From the NCBI GenBank assembly GCA_021323495.1, contig JAJQJO010000113.1, positions 1-14,583 of the forward strand: a stretch of DNA of 14,583 nt, read 5' to 3'. Positions 1 to 7,774 of this stretch are shown in pieces. This stretch comes from Cellvibrio sp. (GTDB lineage Bacteria > Pseudomonadota > Gammaproteobacteria > Pseudomonadales > Cellvibrionaceae). Every line of letters starts with the position of its first letter. Position 1 is the stretch's first letter. A program made the position numbers and the translations under genes. The notes under the pieces are model-generated. The model saw only the letters and a list, made by a program, of their open reading frames with translations, did not search any database and had not been told where the DNA came from.

Positions 1-237
1 TTCAAAATAGCCGCTTTCATTTGTGACCGCCTCATCAATGATAGGTCCATCGCGATCCCCTGTACGTACCAACCGGGCATTGGCAACCGGCTTACCATCC
101 AGAGTGATAGTCCCTGACATCGCTGAAAATAAACACACCTTACCTACATCACCCAAGCTCATGGCATAAACTCCAACGGTAACAAAAAACAAACTACAAA
201 AGACGATGGCCAACCTGATAAAAATCTGCTTTTTCAT
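1..237 (-). CDS. DUF6795-type secreted protein, N-terminal part (cut by window edge)
   Basis: The gene reads leftward from an ATG at 237; 79 codons are visible and the 3' part lies outside the window. Residues 1-25 (MKKQIFIRLAIVFC... to VYA) form a typical signal peptide: two lysines, a hydrophobic core and a small residue before the mature MSLGDVGKVCLFSAMSG. That mature start, followed by a GTITLDGKPVANARLVR strand pattern and a later TNESGYF, resembles my memory of DUF6795, a small beta-sandwich-like domain in exported proteobacterial proteins. The biochemical role of that family is not known to me. The ribosome site is weak (CAGGGT about 10 bases upstream). It is divergent from the dehydrogenase at 610. 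The export signal is clear; the family name is a recognition by pattern, not by search. Confidence 0.65.
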   Translation of the reverse strand, partial: MKKQIFIRLAIVFCSLFFVTVGVYAMSLGDVGKVCLFSAMSGTITLDGKPVANARLVRTGDRDGPIIDEAVTNESGYFE

Positions 238-609
238 AAAACTTTGACCCTGCGTTGAACCCTGGACAGGAAAAAACTCCGGTAAACCTCACTATCTTGA
301 GCAATGCACCACGGGCAATTTGCCACCAACCTTCCAGGTCGCAGCATAGTAGCAAAAGACTTGAAAACAGAAACCAACAAAAAAATAAATGCCCGCACCT
401 ACTGGCAAAAACAAACAGCCAGTGTGACACGCATCACACACCATACAGATCCGGCTGAATACAGAGCGACGCTTACTTGCTGCATACATAACTATGATCG
501 CCACTCCCAAAACAGCGTGCGATTCCAGTATAAAAAATTAACCAAAACCCCGCCCATATCGACTACTCTTTTAGCCACACTAACCAGTGAGCAAATGGAG
601 GTATTGATT
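238..609. other. Divergent intergenic region
   Basis: These 372 bases separate the leftward DUF6795-type gene from the rightward dehydrogenase, so promoters for both should lie here. For the left gene a marginal sigma70-like pair is visible on the minus strand: TTGCCC, 16 bases, GATAGT (about 290-317). I see no convincing -10/-35 pair for the right gene; only the GGAGG ribosome site at 597-601 is clear. A minus-strand ORF of 72 codons (292-510, TTG start) encodes a hydrophobic, cysteine-rich peptide. It has no good ribosome site and I do not call it a gene. Confidence 0.5.
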
Positions 610-1272
610 ATGCAAACCGTATTAATCACCGGCGCCAATCGTGGAATCGGGCTGGCATTGTGCAAGGCCTATCTGGCACAGGGTTGGAAAGTGATTGGCC
701 TGTGCCGCACCGCATCGCCCGAACTAACCGAATCAGGCGCGCGCGTAATTGCCGGCGTGGATGTGACCGATGCGCAAGCGTTGGCGCAATTAGCCAACAC
801 ACTCGAAGGCAGGTCGCTTGATTTGTTGATCAACAATGCCGGGATCTTTCTGCACGAACAATTGGGCAGCATCGATTACGAATCCATCCAGCAGCAGTTT
901 TTGATCAATGCTGAAGCGCCCTTGCGCGTGACCGAGGCGCTGCTGGGCAATTTGGCCGCAGGGGCCAAAATTGCCTTTATTACCAGCCGTATGGGTTCAA
1001 TTGCGGATAATACCTCCGGCGGTTATTACGGCTACCGCATGTCCAAAGCCGCGCTTAATGCTGCTGCCATGTCGCTGGCGCGGGATTTAAAACCGCGCGG
1101 AATTGCCGTAGCGATCTTGCACCCCGGCTATGTACAGACCGCAATGGTCAATTTTGGTGGCGATATCTCTGCAGAGGAATCCGCACAGCGGCTGAGCAAG
1201 CGCATCGCCGGCTTGACGCTGGAAAACAGCGGCACTTTCTGGCATTCCAATGGCGAGACCTTACCTTGGTAA
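610..1272 (+). CDS. Short-chain dehydrogenase/reductase (SDR), C-factor-like
   Basis: A 220-residue single-domain NAD(P)-dependent oxidoreductase of the classical SDR type, cytoplasmic, substrate unknown. Visible motifs are the cofactor-binding TGANRGIG at residues 7-14, NNAG at 75-78, a likely structural Asn100, a likely catalytic Ser130 in RMGSI, and the active-site YRMSK (Tyr142, Lys146). The overall look (ITSRMGSIADN, then GGYYGYRMSKAALN, then HPGYVQTAMV) is that of the C-factor/CsgA-like subgroup. The frame is open upstream to 304, but the start at 610 is preferred: GGAGG at 597-601 sits 8 bases ahead and the Rossmann fold begins at once. An in-frame ATG at 595 overlaps this site. The gene is 141 bases from the next one and may be monocistronic. 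Confidence 0.9.
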   Translation: MQTVLITGANRGIGLALCKAYLAQGWKVIGLCRTASPELTESGARVIAGVDVTDAQALAQLANTLEGRSLDLLINNAGIFLHEQLGSIDYESIQQQFLINAEAPLRVTEALLGNLAAGAKIAFITSRMGSIADNTSGGYYGYRMSKAALNAAAMSLARDLKPRGIAVAILHPGYVQTAMVNFGGDISAEESAQRLSKRIAGLTLENSGTFWHSNGETLPW

Positions 1273-1413
1273 AGAGCTCCGGTAAAAGCGCCCCGGTAAA
1301 GCTGCGTTAATACCATTTTTTCAGTCCTTACCGCGATTTGCGGCTCACCCATGGGCCGCGCTTGAGCTACACTGGGCAGCATTATCGTTCAGATCTGTAC
1401 TCAGGAAACTCTT

Positions 1414-2427
1414 ATGCAAACAACTAAAACACGTGAGCAAAAACTCCGTTGGGGTGTGCTCAGCACAGCCAAAATCGGCCGCGAAAAAGTCATTCCCGCC
1501 CTGCAAAAATCCACTCACAACCATGTTCTGGCAATTTGCTCACGCGATAAACAAAGTGCACACAAAGCGGCCGATGGTTTAGCCATCGAACGCGCGTATG
1601 GAAGCTATGAGGAATTATTGGCCGACCCGGAAATCGATGCGATTTACAATCCATTACCTAACCACTTGCATGTAGAGTGGTCGATCAAAGCACTGCAAGC
1701 AGGCAAACATGTGCTCTGCGAAAAGCCACTGGGATTGAATACTGCAGACGCCCAGCGCCTGGTTGATGCCGCCCGCGCCCATCCGCACCTGAAAGTGATG
1801 GAGGCATTTATGTACCGCTTCCATCCGCAATGGCAACTGGCCAAGCAACTGGTTGATGAAGGCCGCATCGGAAAATTACACGCGGTGCATTCACATTTTT
1901 CCTACAACAACCGCGAGCCGGATAATATCCGTAACAAAATCGATATGGGTGGCGGCGCGCTACTGGATATTGGCTGCTATTCGGTGTCCTTGTCACGCTG
2001 GTTATTTAACGAAGAGCCGGCACACGTACTTGGGCAGATCACCCCCACCGAGGGTGAAGAAGTAGATTGCCTGACGTCCGGCCTACTGGAGTTTTCAAAG
2101 GGCACAGCGAGTTTTACCGCCGCCACCAAAATAGAGCCGCGCCAATATGTCGAGGCGCTTGGTGATGAGGGAAGCCTTTACATCGACCGCCCTTTTTACA
2201 ACGATGGCAGCGAACCCGTGCAACGTATCCGTGTGACCCGCAACCGGATACAGGAAGTGATTGAGGTCCCTGACAGCAACCATTACAGCGCAATGGGCGA
2301 TGCATTTGCACTCAGCATTTTTAACAATAGCCAGGTGCCCACGCCACTGGATGACGCCATCGCTAACATGCGCACGATTGATGCATTATTTAAAAGTGCC
2401 GCTCAACGCCAATGGGTCACACTTTAA
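1414..2427 (+). CDS. Gfo/Idh/MocA-family NAD(P)-dependent oxidoreductase
   Basis: A 337-residue protein with the two-domain plan of the Gfo/Idh/MocA family. The N-terminal Rossmann fold covers about residues 11-130, with GVLSTAKIG at 14-22 and the hallmark CEKPLGLN, in which Glu103-Lys104-Pro105 place the catalytic lysine. The C-terminal substrate domain has the GGGALLDIGCY stretch at 179-189. Length is normal. There is no signal peptide, so it is cytoplasmic, unlike the periplasmic glucose-fructose oxidoreductase of Zymomonas. Sequence style is closest to the dihydrodiol/D-xylose dehydrogenase branch, which would suit a plant-polysaccharide degrader, but the substrate cannot be read from the sequence. 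AGGA at 1403-1406 precedes the ATG by 7 bases. Its stop lies 24 bases before the next start, so the two may be co-transcribed. Confidence 0.9.
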   Translation: MQTTKTREQKLRWGVLSTAKIGREKVIPALQKSTHNHVLAICSRDKQSAHKAADGLAIERAYGSYEELLADPEIDAIYNPLPNHLHVEWSIKALQAGKHVLCEKPLGLNTADAQRLVDAARAHPHLKVMEAFMYRFHPQWQLAKQLVDEGRIGKLHAVHSHFSYNNREPDNIRNKIDMGGGALLDIGCYSVSLSRWLFNEEPAHVLGQITPTEGEEVDCLTSGLLEFSKGTASFTAATKIEPRQYVEALGDEGSLYIDRPFYNDGSEPVQRIRVTRNRIQEVIEVPDSNHYSAMGDAFALSIFNNSQVPTPLDDAIANMRTIDALFKSAAQRQWVTL

Positions 2428-2451
2428 CGACTGGTTTTCTGGAGAAACTGC

Positions 2452-4725
2452 GTGCCTGATCTTTTAACCAAAATATTTTATTTGCGTTGCGTGTTGTTAA
2501 TCGGACTGTCAATGGCGGGTGCTTATGCATTGGCCGATAATGACAAGGACAAGAATAAAGACATTGATAAAAACAATGATAAAAAAGCCGAACGCATCGC
2601 CCCCGCATTAAAAACCCTGGCACGCAGTTTTAAACTGGATAGCAGCAGCGAAGCGCAGGTCATACTGCGCAAAACCCGGGTCCATATCGACGAGCAACTA
2701 ATGAGCCATGCCACTTCCTATGTGGCGGTCTACATTAACAGCGATGAAGCTGTGCGCGATTACAGCCAGATCAGTGTGAGTTTCAATAGCTTTTACGAAG
2801 ACATCGAACTTGAGTTTGCCAATGTACGCACACCCGATGGCAAGATGGACAGCATCAAAGCCGATGCCACGCAGATCCAAAGCCCAACCGACGAAAATTT
2901 TTATCACGACCGCAAGGAATTATTGTTTTCACTGCCCAACGTGCGCAAAGGCTCAATTATCGAATTCCAATATCGCTACACCGATACCAAAAAAATGGTG
3001 CCCGACCAATGGTTTGACAGTTTCAGTTTCCATTGGTGGGAGGATCGTGCAGCAGGTCAAGGTAGCCGCGCAGACAGCATCGTCGCTAGTGAATTGCAAA
3101 TTATTGCACCCGCAACGATTAATTTAATCAGCAGCGATACCAGCGCCTACCCGATTACACAAAAACGCAGCATCAAAGACGCCCAGCAAACTGTCACCTG
3201 GACCGGAAAAAATCTCGCCAAAATTGAATTGCAAAATTCCATGCAGCGTGAACACGACTACGCGCCCTACTTACGGGTGGCCACTACGGCAAAATGGAAT
3301 GATGTCGCACGCTGGGCCGATCAGCTGATTGAACCGCACCTGGTGAGTGATGCCAAACTCAATGCATTGGTTGCCGACATTAAAAAAACAGCACTTACAC
3401 CTGAAGCAAAAACCAAAGCGGTTTACCGTGCAATTCAGGAGCAAGTGCGCTATGTATTCGCACATGTAGGGCGTGGCGGTTATGAACCACATGATGCCGC
3501 TGAGATATTGAAAAACGGCTATGGCGATTGTAAGGACCAAACCGTCCTGGCAGTGATGTTATTGCGCGAACTGGGCATTGCCGCTGATCCGGCATTGATC
3601 GTTACGCGCGGACGCGGCGTTCCGGATATGCGCGTTCCCGGTATAAGCTTTGACCATATGATCGTGCATATTCCCGCCCAAAATGGATTGCCGGAAATAT
3701 GGATGGACACTACCGGCGAAACCAGCTTGTATCCCGGATTTTCAGTCGGTATAGAAGGCCAACCAGCATTGGTTGTGAATAACAAGACCCAGTCGATCAG
3801 TGTGCTGCCGTCGCTCCCTGCACGCGAGCATTTTGCCGAATTGGAATTAGTATTTGACAAGTTTGAAGGCCGCGATACCCAAGCCAGTTTCAAAATAAAT
3901 TTTGGTGGGCTCTATGAACAACGCCTGCGGAGCATGTGGAAGTATTCGAGCGAACGCGATAAATACTTCCGCGAATTAATCGGCCAGATTTATAACTCTG
4001 CTGAAGTTACCGAATTAACGGCCAGCAATGCCGACAACATGTGGCAACCTTTTAGCCTGAGTGGGCGCTTCAGTTTTACCAATGTCTGGGGCGGCGGAAA
4101 AGACCCAATCAATTACAGTTTCAGCATCACCCAGCTCACCAATTTATTTGCCGACTTGCGCAACCTGCACTCCGTGCACGACCGCAAACAAATTTATGTG
4201 GTAGATCCAGGTTACAGCCTGCGTGCGCGCATTGTATTTGCCAGTCCCGATAGCGATCACCAATTGCAACTTACAACCCAGGGGGAAAATATTGATAACG
4301 CCTATTACACCCTCACCCAATCGGGCAAACAGGAAAAAAATCGCTACGTAATAAACCAGGATTTAACGGTAAAGCAGGTAAAAGTTCCACTTAAAGACTA
4401 TGGTGATTTTTATCAAAAGACCAACGAGCTGATCGAATCCAATGATTGGAGCCTGAGCTATATCTACAACAAAACCGCCGCCGAGTTAATCGCACTGGAA
4501 AACAATGGCACATCCGATGTTGTCAGTTTAATTGCACTGACCAGGTTACATATTAAAAATGGTGATTACGCAAAATCACTGGCGACAGCGCAACAAGCAG
4601 TAAATGCATCACCCAAAAAAGCGGAAGCTTATTATGTGCTGGGGTTGGCCCAGGGATACAACCAATTGTTTACCGAGTCGGATGCCTCATTTAAACAAGC
4701 GGAAGCCTTGGGCTACAAACTCTGA
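2452..4725 (+). CDS. Exported DUF3857 / transglutaminase-like protein with C-terminal TPRs
   Basis: A 757-residue periplasmic protein. The start is GTG, supported by GGAG at 2441-2444 seven bases ahead. A signal peptide (hydrophobic core about 12-24) ends with AYALA, giving likely cleavage after Ala28. A highly charged Asp/Lys/Asn linker follows (29-48). A DUF3857-type beta domain spans roughly 65-240. The transglutaminase-like core has NGYGDCKDQ with Cys360, FDHMIVH with His402 and IWMDTTGE with Asp419, so the papain-like triad is complete. The last 75 residues contain about two TPR-like helical hairpins. Proteins of this architecture may be proteases, amidases or cross-linking enzymes of the envelope; the actual reaction is not established by sequence. 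It ends nine bases before the TPR lipoprotein gene, which suggests the two products work together. Confidence 0.88.
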   Translation: MPDLLTKIFYLRCVLLIGLSMAGAYALADNDKDKNKDIDKNNDKKAERIAPALKTLARSFKLDSSSEAQVILRKTRVHIDEQLMSHATSYVAVYINSDEAVRDYSQISVSFNSFYEDIELEFANVRTPDGKMDSIKADATQIQSPTDENFYHDRKELLFSLPNVRKGSIIEFQYRYTDTKKMVPDQWFDSFSFHWWEDRAAGQGSRADSIVASELQIIAPATINLISSDTSAYPITQKRSIKDAQQTVTWTGKNLAKIELQNSMQREHDYAPYLRVATTAKWNDVARWADQLIEPHLVSDAKLNALVADIKKTALTPEAKTKAVYRAIQEQVRYVFAHVGRGGYEPHDAAEILKNGYGDCKDQTVLAVMLLRELGIAADPALIVTRGRGVPDMRVPGISFDHMIVHIPAQNGLPEIWMDTTGETSLYPGFSVGIEGQPALVVNNKTQSISVLPSLPAREHFAELELVFDKFEGRDTQASFKINFGGLYEQRLRSMWKYSSERDKYFRELIGQIYNSAEVTELTASNADNMWQPFSLSGRFSFTNVWGGGKDPINYSFSITQLTNLFADLRNLHSVHDRKQIYVVDPGYSLRARIVFASPDSDHQLQLTTQGENIDNAYYTLTQSGKQEKNRYVINQDLTVKQVKVPLKDYGDFYQKTNELIESNDWSLSYIYNKTAAELIALENNGTSDVVSLIALTRLHIKNGDYAKSLATAQQAVNASPKKAEAYYVLGLAQGYNQLFTESDASFKQAEALGYKL

Positions 4726-4734
4726 GGCGATGCA

Positions 4735-6168
4735 ATGACCCTATTCCAGCAACCATCAACCACACGCGGCATGTTATTGAATGCGGCATTGTTAATGGCA
4801 ACATTGGTTTTGGTGGGCGGCTGTAGCCAGCAACCACACACCGGAACAACCACCACCGCTATCATCTCCAGCAATACCACCGCAGAAATCGCAGCCTTGG
4901 AAATGCAGGTGCAGCAAACCCCCAACAACGCCGAACTGCATTACAAGCTGGGCCTTGCCTATATTGTCCACGCAGAGAAAAACGACTCACCACGCAGTCG
5001 CGAGCTGGCCATTAAAAATTTCCGCAAAGTCTTAAAGCTGGTCCCAGGTAATATCGCCACGCTAAAACTGCTCTACAATATTTATTATGAAGATATAGTG
5101 GCAGGTAATGAAAAAGCCTTTATTAAAGCCACCAATCTGTTCAATCAATTACCGGACGAAGTGCAAAAGGATGTCAACGCTCCCTCATTGGGCGTCTTCC
5201 TGCATCGCTATATGGCACAAAAAAAATCGGGCAAAAAAAACCTGCCTGAACTCTATGGTGCCCTGCTCGCCGCGTTGCGTGAACAACCCACCAGCGACAA
5301 GGCTTACATCCAACTCGCGAAAATGTACCGCGAGGAAAGCTATTACCCATTGGCACTGGCCACCTTGAAATTAGGTGCGGAGCAAATCAGCAATTCACAG
5401 GAGCTCTACGAAGCCATCGCCAATACGTATGAAGCACGCGCAGAAGCCAGCGGCTGCAGCTACGACAAGCCTACTTATATTGAAGACGCTATTCATTTCT
5501 ATCAACAGGCAGTGCCGCTCGCTCCAACAAATGCGGAACTCCACTACGCGCTAGCGCGTTTGTATCTGGATCAAAACCGGTATCAACTAGCCCTGCATGA
5601 AGCGGGTATTCTGGTGGATCTGGAACCCTCTGCGGAGAACATCGCCTTTAGTGCGCAAAATTATTCCATCCTCGGCAGAGCACACACCGCACAGCAATTA
5701 CTTGAGCGAGCTAAAATCCAGGGACTTGCCGCGAGTGATTCAGCCTATCACGAAATTTATATGAACTCCGGCGAGTGGATGAAAGCCGCCCTGAGTTTTA
5801 CAGACTATTTACAAGCGCAACAAAACATCAGCGTTTATGATGCAATCAAAGCTGACATTATCGGACAACAAGCCGATATCGATTTCAGCAAACTGACACC
5901 GCAAAAAAAATTGGTTTTTAACAGTGAATGGGAGGCTGCCATCTACGCATTTTGGACCAATAAAATGACGCGCAGCCAACTTGAACAAACAGCCAAAAAT
6001 CGTTGCGAGCGCACCGAATACTTTTTTTATTCCGGCTATCGCGACTATCGCGCCGGCAATATTACAGCAGCCAGGAACAATTTTTCGGCCGCGCTACAAC
6101 AAAACACCTATCGCTTTATCGAGCGGCCGCTGGCGCGCCATTTCCTGACAGGTCTGGGAACGAAATAA
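4735..6168 (+). CDS. TPR-repeat lipoprotein
   Basis: A 477-residue protein with a lipoprotein signal peptide: hydrophobic stretch 13-27 and lipobox VGGC with Cys30. Ser at +2 (no Asp) predicts outer-membrane sorting by the usual Lol rule. A Thr/Ser-rich spacer (34-50) precedes helical repeats of TPR type, clearest near residues 64-106 (NNAELHYKLGLAYIV ... VLKLVPGN), 183-215 (DKAYIQLAKMYREES) and 262-297 (NAELHYALARLYLDQNRY). No catalytic motif is visible, so a scaffold or partner-binding role is inferred. The start ATG is set by GAGG at 4724-4727, which overlaps the stop of the upstream transglutaminase-like gene and points to translational coupling. The first gene also ends in TPRs, so the two may dock through similar surfaces. 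I do not recognise a named family. Confidence 0.85.
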   Translation: MTLFQQPSTTRGMLLNAALLMATLVLVGGCSQQPHTGTTTTAIISSNTTAEIAALEMQVQQTPNNAELHYKLGLAYIVHAEKNDSPRSRELAIKNFRKVLKLVPGNIATLKLLYNIYYEDIVAGNEKAFIKATNLFNQLPDEVQKDVNAPSLGVFLHRYMAQKKSGKKNLPELYGALLAALREQPTSDKAYIQLAKMYREESYYPLALATLKLGAEQISNSQELYEAIANTYEARAEASGCSYDKPTYIEDAIHFYQQAVPLAPTNAELHYALARLYLDQNRYQLALHEAGILVDLEPSAENIAFSAQNYSILGRAHTAQQLLERAKIQGLAASDSAYHEIYMNSGEWMKAALSFTDYLQAQQNISVYDAIKADIIGQQADIDFSKLTPQKKLVFNSEWEAAIYAFWTNKMTRSQLEQTAKNRCERTEYFFYSGYRDYRAGNITAARNNFSAALQQNTYRFIERPLARHFLTGLGTK

Positions 6169-6191
6169 CCGACTTGGCTGGAGGCGCTTGC

Positions 6192-6302
6192 ATGAAAAAG
6201 ATTTATCAACTTACCTTGCAGGTATCACTATGCAAACGCAAACCCCAAGTAACTCTCCAGGCAACTCTCCAAGTAGCTCTCCAGGCAACACTCCGCGTAT
6301 AG
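6192..6302 (+). CDS. Possible 36-residue overlapping leader ORF before the NADH dehydrogenase
   Basis: An ATG at 6192 has GGAGG at 6180-6184, seven bases ahead, the best ribosome site in this junction. It opens a 36-codon frame (MKKIYQLTLQVSLCKRK, then a QxxL-like periodic part) that ends with TAG at 6300-6302. This is 70 bases inside the NADH dehydrogenase frame, which starts at 6230 in another register. The peptide could serve to couple translation of ndh to the upstream lipoprotein gene. It could equally be a chance ORF: its repetitive second half is only the 12-bp repeat read in another frame. No homologue is known to me. Confidence 0.3.
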   Translation: MKKIYQLTLQVSLCKRKPQVTLQATLQVALQATLRV

Positions 6303-7582
6303 TCGTTGTCGGCGGTGGCGCTGGAGGTCTTGAACTCGCCACTAAACTGGGTGAAAAACTTGGCCGCAAAAAGAAAGCGGAAATTACCCTGATCGACCGC
6401 AACACCACCCATCTGTGGAAACCACTACTGCATGAAATTGCCGTGGGCACTATGGATGAAGATGTCGATGCGGTCAGTTATCGTGGCCATGCCAATGCGC
6501 ATCATTTTTTCTTTCGTGTGGGCAGCATGATCGATCTCGACCGGGAACAACGTGAAGTGGTTTTGGCACCAATGCAAGATGAAGACGGCGTAGAATTTTT
6601 ACCGTCTACACGCATCCCCTATGATTATTTGGTTCTTGCTCTCGGCTCTATTTCCAACGATTTCAATACGCCGGGTATTAAAGACCATTGTATCTTTCTT
6701 GACAGCCCCGCCCAGGCACATAAATTCCACACCAAATTACTCAACCGTTTTTTGCGCATCCAACGCTTAACGGGCGCGGAAGATTATGTACGTATCGCTA
6801 TTGTCGGCGCGGGCGCTACCGGGGTGGAACTTTCGGCTGAATTACATCACGCGGTACATGAAATCCATAATTATGGTTTTGATGCAATTTCCAATGATCA
6901 TTTGAAAGTTACTATTGTAGAAGCAGGCCCCAGAATTTTACCCGCGCTGCCAGAGCGTATCTCCGGCGCGGCACACAGTGAACTGATTAAAATTGGCGTC
7001 GATATAAAACTCAATACCATGATCACTTCCGCCACCGAAGAAGGCCTGCATACCAAAGACGGTCAATTGATTGAAGCGGATTTAATAGTCTGGGCCGCGG
7101 GAATTAAAGTACCGGATTTTATGGCTAATCTTGCCGGGCTGGAAAGCAATCGCATCAACCAATTGCATGTGAACGAATTTTTACAAACCACACGCGATGC
7201 CACTATTTTTGCTATCGGAGACTGCGCCCAATTTACCAATCCCGACGGCACCCGGGTGCCACCGCGCGCGCAGTCCGCACACCAGATGGCGAGCGCCTGC
7301 TATAAAAACATTGCTGCATTGCTTAGCAACAAACCACTCACGGCTTACAAATACACTGATTATGGGTCACTCGTTTCACTCGCAAGCTATTCTACTGTCG
7401 GCAACCTGATGGGCAACCTTAGCAGCGGCAGCGTGTTCATCGAAGGCCGCCTCGCACGCATGGTTTACATTTCCCTTTACCGCATGCACCAGATTGCTAT
7501 CCACGGCCTGATCAAAACCGGATTGGTAATGCTCGGCGGCAGATTGAATAAATGGTTGAGACCGCGTTTGAAGTTGCATTGA
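6230..7582 (+). CDS. ndh: Type II NADH dehydrogenase (NDH-2)
   Basis: A 450-residue FAD-dependent NADH:quinone oxidoreductase of the single-subunit, non-proton-pumping kind, acting at the inner face of the cytoplasmic membrane and feeding electrons to quinone. FAD-binding GGGAGGLELA is at residues 28-37, the second (NADH) dinucleotide fold GAGATGVELSAEL at about 193-205, the IGDCAQ FAD motif follows, and the quinone-site AQSAHQ is at 347-352. The C-terminal 60 residues hold the hydrophobic/basic segment used for membrane attachment (YISLYRMHQIAIHG ... NKWLRPRLK). The start chosen is ATG 6230 with CAGG seven to eight bases ahead; a TTG at 6188 in the same frame would add 14 residues but is only three bases from its GGAGG. 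The first 22 residues are an unusual Ser/Asn/Pro-rich tail coded by a 12-bp tandem repeat. Confidence 0.85.
   Translation: MQTQTPSNSPGNSPSSSPGNTPRIVVVGGGAGGLELATKLGEKLGRKKKAEITLIDRNTTHLWKPLLHEIAVGTMDEDVDAVSYRGHANAHHFFFRVGSMIDLDREQREVVLAPMQDEDGVEFLPSTRIPYDYLVLALGSISNDFNTPGIKDHCIFLDSPAQAHKFHTKLLNRFLRIQRLTGAEDYVRIAIVGAGATGVELSAELHHAVHEIHNYGFDAISNDHLKVTIVEAGPRILPALPERISGAAHSELIKIGVDIKLNTMITSATEEGLHTKDGQLIEADLIVWAAGIKVPDFMANLAGLESNRINQLHVNEFLQTTRDATIFAIGDCAQFTNPDGTRVPPRAQSAHQMASACYKNIAALLSNKPLTAYKYTDYGSLVSLASYSTVGNLMGNLSSGSVFIEGRLARMVYISLYRMHQIAIHGLIKTGLVMLGGRLNKWLRPRLKLH
6248..6295 (+). repeat. Four imperfect 12-bp tandem repeats inside the ndh start region
   Basis: Four consecutive 12-base units follow the pattern (AGT/GGC)(AAC/AGC)(TCT/ACT)CC(A/G): AGTAACTCTCCA, GGCAACTCTCCA, AGTAGCTCTCCA, GGCAACACTCCG. 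In the ndh frame they code SNSP-GNSP-SSSP-GNTP. Units 1 and 3, and 2 and 4, are most alike, so a 24-bp unit duplicated once is possible. Unit length is a multiple of three, so copy-number change would alter tail length without breaking the frame. Confidence 0.9.
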
Positions 7583-7607
7583 TTGAATTTCCCTTTTTCT
7601 TTTCCGA

Positions 7608-7662
7608 AGGGGAGCAAATCCCCTGCCCCCTGGCTACGCGCCCCGTTTCAAAGGGGATTCGT
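7608..7662. repeat. G/C-run palindromes downstream of ndh
   Basis: Just after ndh, AGGGGA (7608-7613) can pair with TCCCCT (7619-7624) over a five-base loop. Alternatively AATCCCCT (7617-7624) can pair with AGGGGATT (7652-7659) over 27 bases. Neither stem is followed by a T-run on the plus strand, so an intrinsic terminator is not supported. The 11-mer AGGGGATTCGT at 7652-7662 recurs in the inverted repeat at 8279-8316. Confidence 0.5.
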
Positions 7663-7707
7663 CCAGTCTTCCGTTAACACAGGATTTGCGCCAGATCCGT
7701 CAAACAC

Positions 7708-7736
7708 TTGAACAAAATCCTGACTTTCGCTAGGAT
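7708..7736 (+). promoter_or_regulatory. Candidate sigma70 promoter for the small lipoprotein
   Basis: TTGAAC (7708-7713) and TAGGAT (7731-7736) are separated by exactly 17 bases; each matches four of six consensus positions. Transcription would start near 7743, leaving a leader of about 30 bases before the ATG at 7775. Confidence 0.5.
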
Positions 7737-7774
7737 CGCATTTGGCACATAAAACAACATAACGGAAACTGGAT

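Noticed and set aside
292..510. Minus-strand 72-codon ORF with a hydrophobic, cysteine-rich product
   Set aside because: It has a TTG start, no convincing ribosome site and overlaps another open frame; I could not connect it to a family.
304..609. Upstream extension of the SDR frame by 102 codons
   Set aside because: The GGAGG site at 597-601 and the conserved SDR N-terminus fix the start at 610; the extension has no domain and covers the divergent promoter region.
1338..1390. Hairpin GCGGC...GCCGC and a TTGAGC/TATCGT pair before the Gfo/Idh/MocA gene
   Set aside because: The stem is only five bases and the promoter spacer is 15 bases; neither exceeds what chance would give.
3519..3893. 124-codon minus-strand ORF inside the transglutaminase-like gene
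   Set aside because: It is antisense to the catalytic domain, whose motifs are all conserved in the plus frame, so this is a shadow.
6248..6295. Tandem repeats considered as a CRISPR or regulatory iteron array
   Set aside because: Units are 12 bases, contiguous, without spacers, and in frame with a protein; a coding repeat explains them.
7591..7624. Possible terminator of ndh
   Set aside because: The stem AGGGGA/TCCCCT is present, but the T-rich stretch lies before it rather than after it on the plus strand.
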